A stretch of DNA of 64,000 bases from NCBI GenBank assembly GCA_964370375.1, contig CAYJIX010000001.1, positions 1 to 64,000 of the forward strand, in the 5' to 3' direction. Positions within the stretch are counted from its first letter, which is position 1; every line of letters starts with the position of its first letter. The position numbers and the translations under genes are program-made. Shown piece after piece: positions 34,852-42,744 of this stretch. Source of the DNA: CAYJIX01 sp964370375. Lineage in GTDB: Bacteria > Desulfobacterota > Desulfovibrionia > Desulfovibrionales > Desulfovibrionaceae. Under the pieces are notes generated by a model. The model made no database searches. It worked only from the letters and a program-made list of their open reading frames with translations, and was not told the origin of the DNA.

Positions 34852-35619
34852 CTACCCCTTGGTCTTTTCGTTATCCAGATAATTATCGCCAAGTCGTCGG
34901 ACCCATTCACGACGGCTTGCATACAAAACCTGCGGATCTGTGCCAAGCCTTGCAAGCAACCCAAATGTTTGGGGGCTTTGCGCTAAGGCATGTACTTTGT
35001 GCTTGGGATTTTTCAAATCACCAAACGTGATGGCTCCATTGGGGCAAGCCTCTGCACATGAAGTTACATAGCTGTCTTCTGGTAATTTTTTGGGATCCCT
35101 GCCTTGGGCATAGGCTTGCTCCTTGGCTCGCATAAGCCTATGGTGGCAAAACGTGCATTTTTCCACCACACCACGCGGCCGTGCCGACACATCAGGTGTT
35201 AAGGTTTTTTCCATACCTTCAGGCCATACAGGATCATGCCAGTTAAAATATCTGGCATGGTAAGGGCAAGACGCCATGCAATAACGACACCCAATACAGC
35301 GCGGATAAATCTGGCTGACAATGCCGCCTTCTTCGTCCTTGCTTGTAGCTATAACAGGACACACAGGCACACAGGCAGGGTTGCCACACTGCATGCAGGG
35401 GCGCGGTAAATAGGCTGTGTCATGGTCGGGAAATGTTTTGTCATTGGAAAGCTTGTACACTTTTATCCAATTAATGGTGCGCACCTCATTTGTACCGTCT
35501 TCAGCTGGCGCCACATTATTTTCGGCCTGACAGGCCACCATGCACGCGCCGCAGCCGGTACATTTGTCAATATCAATGACCATGCCCCAGCGAATATCGA
35601 ATTCCTTTACAGCAGCCAT
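34852..35619 (-). CDS. qrcC: Menaquinone reductase, iron-sulfur subunit QrcC
   Basis: Periplasm-facing ferredoxin-like subunit (255 residues) carrying several [Fe-S] clusters that link the haem and molybdopterin-like subunits to the quinone subunit. Cluster motifs in order: CTGCGACMVAC (C20, C23, C26, C30), CMQCGNPACVPVCPV, CIGCRYCMASCPYH, and a split fourth site using CTFCHH and CAEACPNG. No signal peptide is present, so it is probably exported with QrcB by the Tat route. A 124-base gap separates it from qrcB. Confidence 0.9.
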   Translation of the reverse strand: MAAVKEFDIRWGMVIDIDKCTGCGACMVACQAENNVAPAEDGTNEVRTINWIKVYKLSNDKTFPDHDTAYLPRPCMQCGNPACVPVCPVIATSKDEEGGIVSQIYPRCIGCRYCMASCPYHARYFNWHDPVWPEGMEKTLTPDVSARPRGVVEKCTFCHHRLMRAKEQAYAQGRDPKKLPEDSYVTSCAEACPNGAITFGDLKNPKHKVHALAQSPQTFGLLARLGTDPQVLYASRREWVRRLGDNYLDNEKTKG

Positions 35620-35743
35620 AATTCCATCCTTGTCAACCCGTAAAACGTTGTTTTTATAGGCTGAAAATCACAAAAAGTATGTACACTACATGAACTGAAG
35701 TATCAGCTATCCCTTGCTTGTTCTAAAAATCTAGCACCACGCG

Positions 35744-37864
35744 TTAGGCTTTGCCGATACGAACACCCAAATTTGTCCATATGGCGCATGCAGTACCCGG
35801 CTCAACAACAGCACTATACAATTCCAATGCGTTCATACCCTTGCCTGCATTGAACACAGAAAAGGCCGTATGTCCAAAACCTGCGGTAAGGGCTACGGTC
35901 TTATCCATTACATTTTCATTGATGCGCACAACAGCCTTAATGGTGCCGGCGTCATTGCCAAGCTCAATAAAGCTGTTATTGTACAGTTTTGCCTCTTTGG
36001 CGGTTGCAGCGTTAACATTTGCCACAAGCATGTTTTTGTTAAGTTGCTCGTTGGTAATGGTTTTTGTGCAAAACGGCGGAATCGCTGTTTTTGCATTACC
36101 AAGTGAACTTTTTACAGTAACCGCCAGGGCTAAGCGCTTATCAGCATGATGCAAAGCAGCAGAAGCAGCTGCACGGTTGGCTGCGTTGTTTAACAAAAAC
36201 TGCCAGTCTATGTTGCGGAACAAACCTGCACCTGTAAGGGTAGAACGGCTTGTGATAGCATAGCCTTGACGCAACCTTTCCCAATCAGCCACCGTAGCAC
36301 CTAGGCTGGTAATTTTAGCCTTATAAAAGGCCCACATGGAATCAAAGCCTAGCGTTATTCCCATCTTTGCGGCAAGACTAAGCACAACATCGCCCACCGG
36401 GCGCGCTTCATATAAGGGCTTGGCCACTGGGCGTACTAAAGCGTACATGTTTTCGCCAACACCAAAAGGCGTGCAAACATCATCATGACGCTCAAGGCCA
36501 AAGGCTGCCGGAATGACAAGGTCACACTTTGCAGCTGTTTCATCAAGAAATGAAGTAAAAGAAACCGAAAAACCTGCATTATCAAAAAGTGCTTGCATGG
36601 CCTTGTTTTCAGCACCACCAGGCAGACCGTACACAGGGTTGGCTTCATAAAAAACAAGCATGCTGCTGGCTTTTTCTTTGCCATGGGCTACGGCCAAAGC
36701 ATGAGTCATAAAATCTCTACTCATTATGCTTGTATACGACTCAGCACCCGGAGCTACAGGCCCTGCCACAGGCAGGATTCGCACGCCGCCGTCTTTGTTA
36801 AGACGTCCTAAAACAATATTAAGCAAAAGGCCTGCCATGATGTTTGCAGGGCTCGTGCCTTGATCCAAAGCTGACCCTACAATAACAAGTGGCGCTTTGG
36901 CATTAACAAGCCCTTCAAGGGTGGCGTTCAGTTTTTCAACGGGCAAACCTGTAACAGAACTTACCTTTTCAGGTGTCCAAGGAGCCACCAAGTCAGCAAG
37001 ACCGCCTAGAGAAAGAGCTTTTCCTGATTGCACAAGCCCATGAAGAAGACCCATGACCAGCACAAGTTCTGTATCAGGGAAAATGGGCAACCAAGTATCA
37101 GCACCAGTGGCAGTGTTGTTTTGCACAGGCCCGGCAAAGGTTAGCTGCATACGAGCAGCCTCTGCGGTGGGACGCGCATCCCCCCATGCCCGACGGTTAG
37201 CAACCACAGGACCCCATGATTCAAGCACGTTGGCGCCTATGGCCAAAACATGGTCGCTGTTTGCAAAATCGTAACCGACCCTACCCCTACCGCCAAGAAG
37301 CTGCCAAGCTACGGCAGTTGGTTGGGCTTCGCCGGGGACAACAAAAAGGCGTTTTGAGCCAAGTTTATTGATAAAGGCAGAAAACAGCTCATTGATACTG
37401 CCGTTTTCATCACCGGACAGCCAGAGCACTTTGTCTTGCCCTTTGGCTTTCATAAATTCTTTGGCTAAGATACTTTCTGCCTCTTGCCACGATATGGGCA
37501 CAAGCACCCCATCAGGCGAACGCTTTAACGGCTGCTTAATCCGTGCAGGGCTATAGCGCAATTGCACTTCGCTTGCAGCTACCGCCGTAATACCGCCACG
37601 GCTTAAGGGATTTTCTTCATCACCAAGAACGCGCACAGGACGATCGCCTACCAAACGAACCTTCACACCGGTTGCTGATGGGCAGAGCTTACTTACAGTA
37701 CGCACATAGGTGTTTTGATTGTTGCCGTAGTCAAGCGAAGGGATCCAAGGCCAATTTTGGCTCCATATAGATATGTCATCTATAGTTTTCCAAATGACCG
37801 GAGTTGCCAAAGTGCCAGCTGCGGCACCGCCGATAAACTTGAGAAAGCCTCGTCTGTCGAGCAT
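35744..37864 (-). CDS. qrcB: Menaquinone reductase, molybdopterin-oxidoreductase-like subunit QrcB
   Basis: 706 residues of the molybdopterin oxidoreductase fold. In D. vulgaris QrcB is known to lack the molybdenum cofactor and to be structural/electron-transfer. The start at 37864 is set by GGAGG seven bases upstream and begins with a twin-arginine signal (RRGFLKFIGGAAAGTLATP), so it is exported folded. The body has SRGGITAVAASEVQLRYSPA, GANVLESWGPVVANRRAWGD and a C-terminal FIELGNDAGTIKAVVR segment near the dinucleotide-binding barrel. I saw no clear CxxC cluster motif near the N terminus of the mature protein. It starts 11 bases after qrcA ends. Confidence 0.9.
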   Translation of the reverse strand: MLDRRGFLKFIGGAAAGTLATPVIWKTIDDISIWSQNWPWIPSLDYGNNQNTYVRTVSKLCPSATGVKVRLVGDRPVRVLGDEENPLSRGGITAVAASEVQLRYSPARIKQPLKRSPDGVLVPISWQEAESILAKEFMKAKGQDKVLWLSGDENGSINELFSAFINKLGSKRLFVVPGEAQPTAVAWQLLGGRGRVGYDFANSDHVLAIGANVLESWGPVVANRRAWGDARPTAEAARMQLTFAGPVQNNTATGADTWLPIFPDTELVLVMGLLHGLVQSGKALSLGGLADLVAPWTPEKVSSVTGLPVEKLNATLEGLVNAKAPLVIVGSALDQGTSPANIMAGLLLNIVLGRLNKDGGVRILPVAGPVAPGAESYTSIMSRDFMTHALAVAHGKEKASSMLVFYEANPVYGLPGGAENKAMQALFDNAGFSVSFTSFLDETAAKCDLVIPAAFGLERHDDVCTPFGVGENMYALVRPVAKPLYEARPVGDVVLSLAAKMGITLGFDSMWAFYKAKITSLGATVADWERLRQGYAITSRSTLTGAGLFRNIDWQFLLNNAANRAAASAALHHADKRLALAVTVKSSLGNAKTAIPPFCTKTITNEQLNKNMLVANVNAATAKEAKLYNNSFIELGNDAGTIKAVVRINENVMDKTVALTAGFGHTAFSVFNAGKGMNALELYSAVVEPGTACAIWTNLGVRIGKA

Positions 37865-37875
37865 ATTGACGCCTC

Positions 37876-38526
37876 CTATTTGTGGCAGACAAAGCACGCG
37901 TTGCTGGCATTGGTAATACCAAGATGATTGGGATTGGCGTGGCAGCTTTCACATTCTGCCATTTTCATGATATTTTTGCTGTACCCTGACAGCCTGTTTT
38001 CTTCAAAAGGCGGGGGACTTGCGCTTTCAGCCACGGGGATGTGGCATTGGGTGCACAAATCTTTTTCGGTGAAGTCCATGTGGCAGGTGCCGCAATTGGC
38101 TAATGAGTGCGCGGCATGGCTAAAAAAGACGTTGTCAGGTTGACGTGCGTACACTTTCCACTCTACGTCTTTACCTGTTTGAATGTATTCGGTGTAGAAT
38201 TTGCGTTCAGCATCTGAGTCGCCAAGCATCTGGGCATGGCAACTGGCACAGTTTTCAATGGGTGAAAAAGCGGCAAAGCTGCCGTCTTCTCGAACGCTGT
38301 GACATTGTGTACATTCAAGGGCTGCGTCTTCCACGTGTACCTTGTGGTTAAACGCAATAGGTTGGGCCGTGCTTGTAAACATGGCATAGGGAAAAACCCA
38401 CCACCCAAAAACCAGAGCTACCACAAGCCCTAGGAAAAATGGGCCAAATTTGCCAATCATGCACGATTGGCGGCTACATTCTTCCCCTTGAGCCTTGCTG
38501 GGAGAATTGTTCCGCTGCTCATCCAT
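37876..38526 (-). CDS. qrcA: Menaquinone reductase, hexahaem cytochrome c subunit QrcA
   Basis: Membrane-anchored multihaem cytochrome that accepts electrons from periplasmic cytochrome c3. From the ATG at 38526 (GAGG about eight bases upstream) the protein has a short charged N terminus, one membrane anchor (about residues 27-48, FFLGLVVALVFGWWVFPYAM) and six CxxCH haem sites: CTQCH, CASCH, CGTCH, CTQCH, CESCH and CFVCH. Six haems match QrcA of D. vulgaris. Longer in-frame starts lack ribosome sites. It is the first gene of the operon, with a promoter candidate at 38716-38744. Confidence 0.92.
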   Translation of the reverse strand: MDEQRNNSPSKAQGEECSRQSCMIGKFGPFFLGLVVALVFGWWVFPYAMFTSTAQPIAFNHKVHVEDAALECTQCHSVREDGSFAAFSPIENCASCHAQMLGDSDAERKFYTEYIQTGKDVEWKVYARQPDNVFFSHAAHSLANCGTCHMDFTEKDLCTQCHIPVAESASPPPFEENRLSGYSKNIMKMAECESCHANPNHLGITNASNACFVCHK

Positions 38527-38715
38527 ACCCGTTGCCTCGTTACAGATAATGGGTGTAGGGGCCATGTCGCAAAATATAAAAGACCCCGTGCGAATTTTTG
38601 TTATAAAGCTTGCTGTCTTTTTCGAGAAAGCCCTCGAAAATCCACACGACAAAAAGCCTTAGAACGATACAAGTGGCATGCCGTTAGCGGCATCCTCTAA
38701 TAAAGATACGTATTT

Positions 38716-38744
38716 TTTTATGCGAGTTTATCAATGCATGTCAA
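38716..38744 (-). promoter_or_regulatory. Candidate qrc promoter with overlapping palindrome
   Basis: TTGACA on the minus strand (38739-38744), 17-base spacer and ATAAAA as a poor -10. The palindrome TGTCAAGTGACA (38739-38750) covers the -35, where a repressor could act. The implied leader before qrcA is about 180 bases. Confidence 0.45.
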
Positions 38745-38907
38745 GTGACAAAAGTGAAAATATGAAACAAAAACGCCGAGCATTTTTTATTTTCACAAAA
38801 GGACATAGCCGTAACTATCAAGCATCCCTAGAACATACGCCACTGTAGCATGCCATCCTTGTCCTATTTACACTACGGGCATAATGCGTTCCCTACACCC
38901 TTTCTTT

Positions 38908-38925
38908 TTGTGAAAAAAAACACAA
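38908..38925. promoter_or_regulatory. Rex-box-like palindrome
   Basis: TTGTGAAAAAAAACACAA: inverted TTGTG and CACAA half-sites eight bases apart, the same geometry as the redox repressor Rex consensus TTGTGA-N6-TCACAA. It lies 163 bases before the siroheme gene and 382 bases before qrcA; the plus-strand operon is the nearer target. Confidence 0.5.
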
Positions 38926-39087
38926 CTACGCCATATGGTATCTTCACCAAAGTTTTACAAAAGGCCGCTTTTTCCATAGACGAAGGAGCACCGAACAAGG
39001 TATAAGAACCATGACAGATGGTTGGACAGTTTGTATCAAGGCTGCTCAGCTTTTTTAACCGACCACATTTTTTTGTTGGGATTTAGC

Positions 39088-39780
39088 ATGGGCCATTACC
39101 CCCTTTTTGTAAATTTGCACAACACGCGCTGCCTTGTGGTGGGCGCTGGGGCTGTTGGTTTGCGCAAAGTGACAACCTTGCTTCACTATGATCCAGCCAA
39201 GGTGCTGGTCTTGGATATTGCCCCCCTTGGCAAAGACTGGGCAGTTTTTGCTGCTGATGCACGCTTTTCTTTTGAACAAAGGGCCTTTTGCCGTGATGAC
39301 GTTCAAGGCTGTTCCCTTGTTTTTGCAGCCACCTCAGACAGAAATGTCAACGCGCAGGTTTTTGCGGCAGCCAACGAGGCGCGCATTTGGTGCAATGTGG
39401 CTGACGATCCCAAAAAAAGCGATTTTTTTGTGCCATCCTCTGCCAAGGTTGGGTCGCTTGAAATGGCCATCTCAACACAAGGCACAAGCCCTGCCCTTGC
39501 AAGACGTCTTTGCCATGAATGGCAAGATTTTATAGGGGCACGCTATGCCCCATTGGCTGAAGTTTTGGCAAGGCTTCGCCCCATGCTTGTGCCAGCTATT
39601 CATGGGCAGCAAAAACACAGTCAAGCTGAGCGCACAGCTCTTTTTCGAAACATCGTGGACTCAGTCCTTGCAGAGGCTTTGGCTACAAAAGATCAACACG
39701 CTTGCCGTGCTTTACTAGAACAGCTTTTGCCAAAGGAGCTGCATGGGCGTATAGGGGAATTATTGGATGGATTTGTTTAG
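39088..39780 (+). CDS. Precorrin-2 dehydrogenase / siroheme synthase N-terminal type
   Basis: NAD-dependent dehydrogenase that oxidises precorrin-2 to sirohydrochlorin, the branch leading to siroheme (for dissimilatory sulfite reductase) and, in Desulfovibrio, to heme. From the ATG at 39088 the 231 residues begin MGHYPLFVNLHNTRCLVVGA with the Rossmann motif GAGAVGLRK (about residues 19-27), and contain AATSDRNVNAQVFAAANEAR, WCNVADDPKKSDFFVPSSAK and the TQGTSPALARRL region. A longer TTG-started frame is less likely. It overlaps the next gene by 14 bases, so translation is coupled. Confidence 0.88.
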   Translation: MGHYPLFVNLHNTRCLVVGAGAVGLRKVTTLLHYDPAKVLVLDIAPLGKDWAVFAADARFSFEQRAFCRDDVQGCSLVFAATSDRNVNAQVFAAANEARIWCNVADDPKKSDFFVPSSAKVGSLEMAISTQGTSPALARRLCHEWQDFIGARYAPLAEVLARLRPMLVPAIHGQQKHSQAERTALFRNIVDSVLAEALATKDQHACRALLEQLLPKELHGRIGELLDGFV

Positions 39781-40615
39781 TTATATACCTGTATTGACTG
39801 TGCATGGCTATGCCCTTGGCACAGCAATCCTTATCATTGGTTTTTTGGCAGGGCGTACTTTTTTGCGTCACATTGCCTATGGTTTGTATGTTTTGGCTTT
39901 TCTTGGGCACAGCCTTTGGCTTGGCAACATTTTTGTCAGCACAGCAACGCTGGCTACGGAGGTTTTTGAGCTTCCAAGGCATAGTTATTTACTTATGTTA
40001 TCATGGTTTTTAGCACTTTTTGCCCTTGGAACAAGATTTTGGCCACGTTACCGCGCACTTTTTTTAGTATTGGCACCTGTTACTTTGATTTTGTTCCTTG
40101 TGGCAGTGTTGTTACGCCATGAAGAAGGGGCCCATTTTCCTGACATATCAACCATGTTTTTTAGTATCCACATTGGCGCTCTTTTGGGAAGTATAGGACT
40201 TTTGGCCGTGGCTTTTGGCGCAGGAGTGCTTTTTTTGTTGCAACAAAAAAGTCTAAAAGCTAAAAAAAACCCCTCGCCTTTAACGAAAGAGCTCCCGGCC
40301 CTTATGCTGCTTGATAGGGTCAATTCCATAGCTGTACAAATTGGTTTTCCTTTGTTTACAGTTGGGCTTTTATTTGGTTTTGTGGGCGCACGGCTTGCAT
40401 GGGGGCAAATTCTTTCAGGCGACCCAAAAGAAGTTATTAGTTTAGGTATTTGGGGGCTTTTTGCCTTTTTATACCGTCAACGCATGGTCAAAGGCTGGCA
40501 AGGCCGCAAACCTGCTTTATTGGCCATAGTTTTATTTTCTATTTGTGTGTTTTCCTTAACAATTGTCAATGTATTCATGAACACGCATCACAGCTTTTTC
40601 ACAATGGCCCGTTAA
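39767..40615 (+). CDS. HemX/CcsA-like cytochrome c assembly protein
   Basis: Membrane protein of 282 residues with about eight helices. The C-terminal part has the CcsA/HemX pattern: LAWGQILSGDPKEVISLGIW followed by GLFAFLYRQRMVKGWQGRKP and a final helix to NVFMNTHHSFF, which resembles the WWD-like haem-handling region. Its place between the precorrin-2 dehydrogenase and hemA genes, with overlaps and a one-base gap, is the standard HemX location; HemX influences glutamyl-tRNA reductase level or haem delivery in other bacteria. The exact role here is not certain. Confidence 0.85.
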   Translation: MDLFSYIPVLTVHGYALGTAILIIGFLAGRTFLRHIAYGLYVLAFLGHSLWLGNIFVSTATLATEVFELPRHSYLLMLSWFLALFALGTRFWPRYRALFLVLAPVTLILFLVAVLLRHEEGAHFPDISTMFFSIHIGALLGSIGLLAVAFGAGVLFLLQQKSLKAKKNPSPLTKELPALMLLDRVNSIAVQIGFPLFTVGLLFGFVGARLAWGQILSGDPKEVISLGIWGLFAFLYRQRMVKGWQGRKPALLAIVLFSICVFSLTIVNVFMNTHHSFFTMAR

Positions 40616-40616
40616 T

Positions 40617-41963
40617 ATGGAACCTTCTATCTATCTTGTTGGCCTAAACCACACTACGGCAGGTGTCGATGTGCGTGAGCGTTTTGCCCTAAACGCTTAC
40701 TTGGACGAATCCTCTTGGCCCATTACAACTGCACCTACTGAGCACGAAAACACATGTTTTGGCATTGATGAATCGCTTATCCTTTCTACCTGCAATAGGG
40801 TAGAAATCATTGCCGTATCCCATAATGCTGAAAAGCCCTTACTTTTTACGACCCACACAAAGGTCAATCCTCAAGTCATGGCTACAGACCCTGTCATTGC
40901 CCAGATCATACACGCTTGGGCAAAAGCCTGCAAAAAACAACCTGAAGAACTTTTTCCCCATGTGTATGTGTATCGAGGCGAGCAAGCGGTGCGTCATCTT
41001 TTTCGAGTAGCTTCAAGCCTTGATTCCATGGTGCTTGGCGAGCCGCAAATCCTTGGACAGCTTAAAGAAGCCTTTCGCAAAGCTTCTTTGGCAAAAAACA
41101 CCAAGGCCATCATCAACCGTCTGCTGCATAAAGCCTTTTTTGTGGCCAAACGTGTGCGCACAGAAACAGGGGTTTCTTCCAATGCTGTGTCCATAAGCTA
41201 TGCCGCGGTGGAACTGGCAAGGCGAATTTTTGGCAGCATGCAAGGGCAACGAGCCCTGCTTATCGGGGCGGGAGAAATGGCCGAACTTGCCGCAACCCAC
41301 CTTATTCAAGCAGGCATTGACACCTTGCATGTCATCAACCGAACCCATGAACGCGCCATAGAGCTTGCCGCACGATTTGGCGGTGAACCATTGGAGTTTG
41401 ACAATTTACTAAACCATTTGGCTCATGCTGACATTGTCATTTCTTCCACAGGTTCTGCTGAACCCATCATCCATGCAGCACACATGACCAAGGTGCTTGA
41501 ACTGCGCAAACATTGTCCCATTTTTTTGATCGACATTGCCGTCCCACGCGACATTGACCCCCAAGTTAATAGTTTGGACAACATATATCTATACGATATT
41601 GATGATTTAAAAGAAGTTGTGGAAGAAAACGTAAACCTTCGCCAAGATGAAGCCAAAAAAGCACAAGATATTGTGGAACAAGAAGTGGCAGTTTTTCAAA
41701 AATGGCTGCACAATCTGGCTCTTCAGCCCACCTTGGTGGAATTGGTACGACATTTTGAAGACGCCTCGCAACAAGAACTTGCCAAGACCCTCAAACGGTT
41801 GGGGCCTATGGATGCCGACACACATAAGGCACTGACCCTTATGGCTAGATCCTTAGCCCATAAGTTGGCCCACGGCCCGTTAACCTTTGTCAAACAAGCC
41901 CACGCCTGCAAGGCCACCTCGCAAATCAGCTTAGTGCGCAAATTGTTCCAGCTTGATGAATAA
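40617..41963 (+). CDS. hemA: Glutamyl-tRNA reductase
   Basis: First committed step of tetrapyrrole synthesis: NADPH-dependent reduction of glutamyl-tRNA to glutamate-1-semialdehyde. 448 residues with GLNHTTAGVDVRERFAL, the catalytic-cysteine motif LSTCNRVEI, SLDSMVLGEPQILGQLKEAF, the Rossmann motif LIGAGEMAELAATHL, and the C-terminal dimerisation helix. An insertion of about 30 residues (ENTCFGIDESLI) sits before the catalytic loop. ATG is one base after the previous stop, so it is translationally coupled. A terminator follows. Confidence 0.96.
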   Translation: MEPSIYLVGLNHTTAGVDVRERFALNAYLDESSWPITTAPTEHENTCFGIDESLILSTCNRVEIIAVSHNAEKPLLFTTHTKVNPQVMATDPVIAQIIHAWAKACKKQPEELFPHVYVYRGEQAVRHLFRVASSLDSMVLGEPQILGQLKEAFRKASLAKNTKAIINRLLHKAFFVAKRVRTETGVSSNAVSISYAAVELARRIFGSMQGQRALLIGAGEMAELAATHLIQAGIDTLHVINRTHERAIELAARFGGEPLEFDNLLNHLAHADIVISSTGSAEPIIHAAHMTKVLELRKHCPIFLIDIAVPRDIDPQVNSLDNIYLYDIDDLKEVVEENVNLRQDEAKKAQDIVEQEVAVFQKWLHNLALQPTLVELVRHFEDASQQELAKTLKRLGPMDADTHKALTLMARSLAHKLAHGPLTFVKQAHACKATSQISLVRKLFQLDE

Positions 41964-41983
41964 CATAGTAAAATTTAAAGATA

Positions 41984-42005
41984 AAAAAGCATTGTCATGC
42001 TTTTT
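41984..42005 (+). terminator. Terminator after hemA
   Basis: AAAAAGCAT-TGTC-ATGCTTTTT: nine-pair stem ending in a T-run, 21 bases after the hemA stop. Confidence 0.75.
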
Positions 42006-42058
42006 GCAAAAACCTTCGGTAACCGTGCCCATGCGGCACAATTTACCCGGAGGTGTGT

Positions 42059-42559
42059 ATGGATATTACCGCTTATAATAACGCAAGTGCCATGATTTCC
42101 AGCTATGGCATATTCAACATAACCGCTCAAAACAATTCACAAAACCAACAGAAAGAGCAAAGCCAAGGCGCTGTTCTGTCAAGTGGGGACACCGTCACGC
42201 TATCCGCTGAAGCCCTAGCCCTTTCTGCCATAGCGCAAGAAGAGCGCGTAAACTCCTCTGAAGCTTCTTCACAGGAAAACGGCTCCACAGCTCAGGACAA
42301 TACACAGCAAAGCGCGTCCATGCCGGATTCTGTAACTTCGGCAAGCAAGGGTGGTGGCGGCAATGCAACAGATGACAGCTCCTCAAGCCAAGCTGAAGAC
42401 ATTGAAAAGCGCATTGAGCAGTTGAGCGATCAGATAGCAAGTATCATGAGCGGCGGCCTGCCAAACGAACGTAAGCTTTCTGCCATTCAACCTTTACAGC
42501 AGCAGTTGCAAGAACTTGTACAGCAGCTCAGCGAACTTACGCAGCTTCAACAAGCATAA
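42059..42559 (+). CDS. Uncharacterised low-complexity, coiled-coil protein
   Basis: 166 residues, no family recognised. The start at 42059 has GGAGG five bases upstream, so it is probably a real gene. Residues 1-60 are Asn/Gln/Ser-rich (MDITAYNNASAMISSYGIF, then TVTLSAEALALSAIAQEE), the middle (about 65-115) is Ser/Gly/Asp-rich and disordered, and the last 55 residues form an amphipathic Leu/Gln helix (IEKRIEQLSDQIAS...LQQQLQELVQQLSELTQLQQ). The TVTLSxEALALS motif recalls short cytoplasmic or flagellum-associated proteins of Desulfovibrio that share a VxLSxEAxxLS pattern. No signal peptide. It stands alone between two terminator-like hairpins. Confidence 0.7.
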   Translation: MDITAYNNASAMISSYGIFNITAQNNSQNQQKEQSQGAVLSSGDTVTLSAEALALSAIAQEERVNSSEASSQENGSTAQDNTQQSASMPDSVTSASKGGGGNATDDSSSSQAEDIEKRIEQLSDQIASIMSGGLPNERKLSAIQPLQQQLQELVQQLSELTQLQQA

Positions 42560-42587
42560 GCTATAAGGGGTTTAGCTATACAAAGCA

Positions 42588-42608
42588 CCTTTTAAAGGCA
42601 TTTTTTTT
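42588..42608 (+). terminator. Weak terminator after the coiled-coil gene
   Basis: CCTTT-AAAGG-type short stem (42588-42598) followed by eight T (42601-42608). The stem is small, so the call is tentative. Confidence 0.4.
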
Positions 42609-42744
42609 CAACTAGCATCCAGCAACGCTTACATACTTTCTTTACTGTGATGTATTTACCCCTTTGAAAAAAGATGCGTCATCCCTAAAATATCAACCTC
42701 AAGACTCTTTACCAAAAGCATGAAGCATCCTATAATGTATCATT

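Larger units (their letters stand above)
38527..39087. other. Divergent control region between qrc and the siroheme/heme operon
   Basis: About 560 bases with no credible gene. It contains a minus-strand promoter candidate for qrc (38716-38744), a perfect TGTCA-AG-TGACA palindrome over its -35 (38739-38750), and a Rex-box-like site (38908-38925). The remainder is A/T-rich. Confidence 0.55.
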
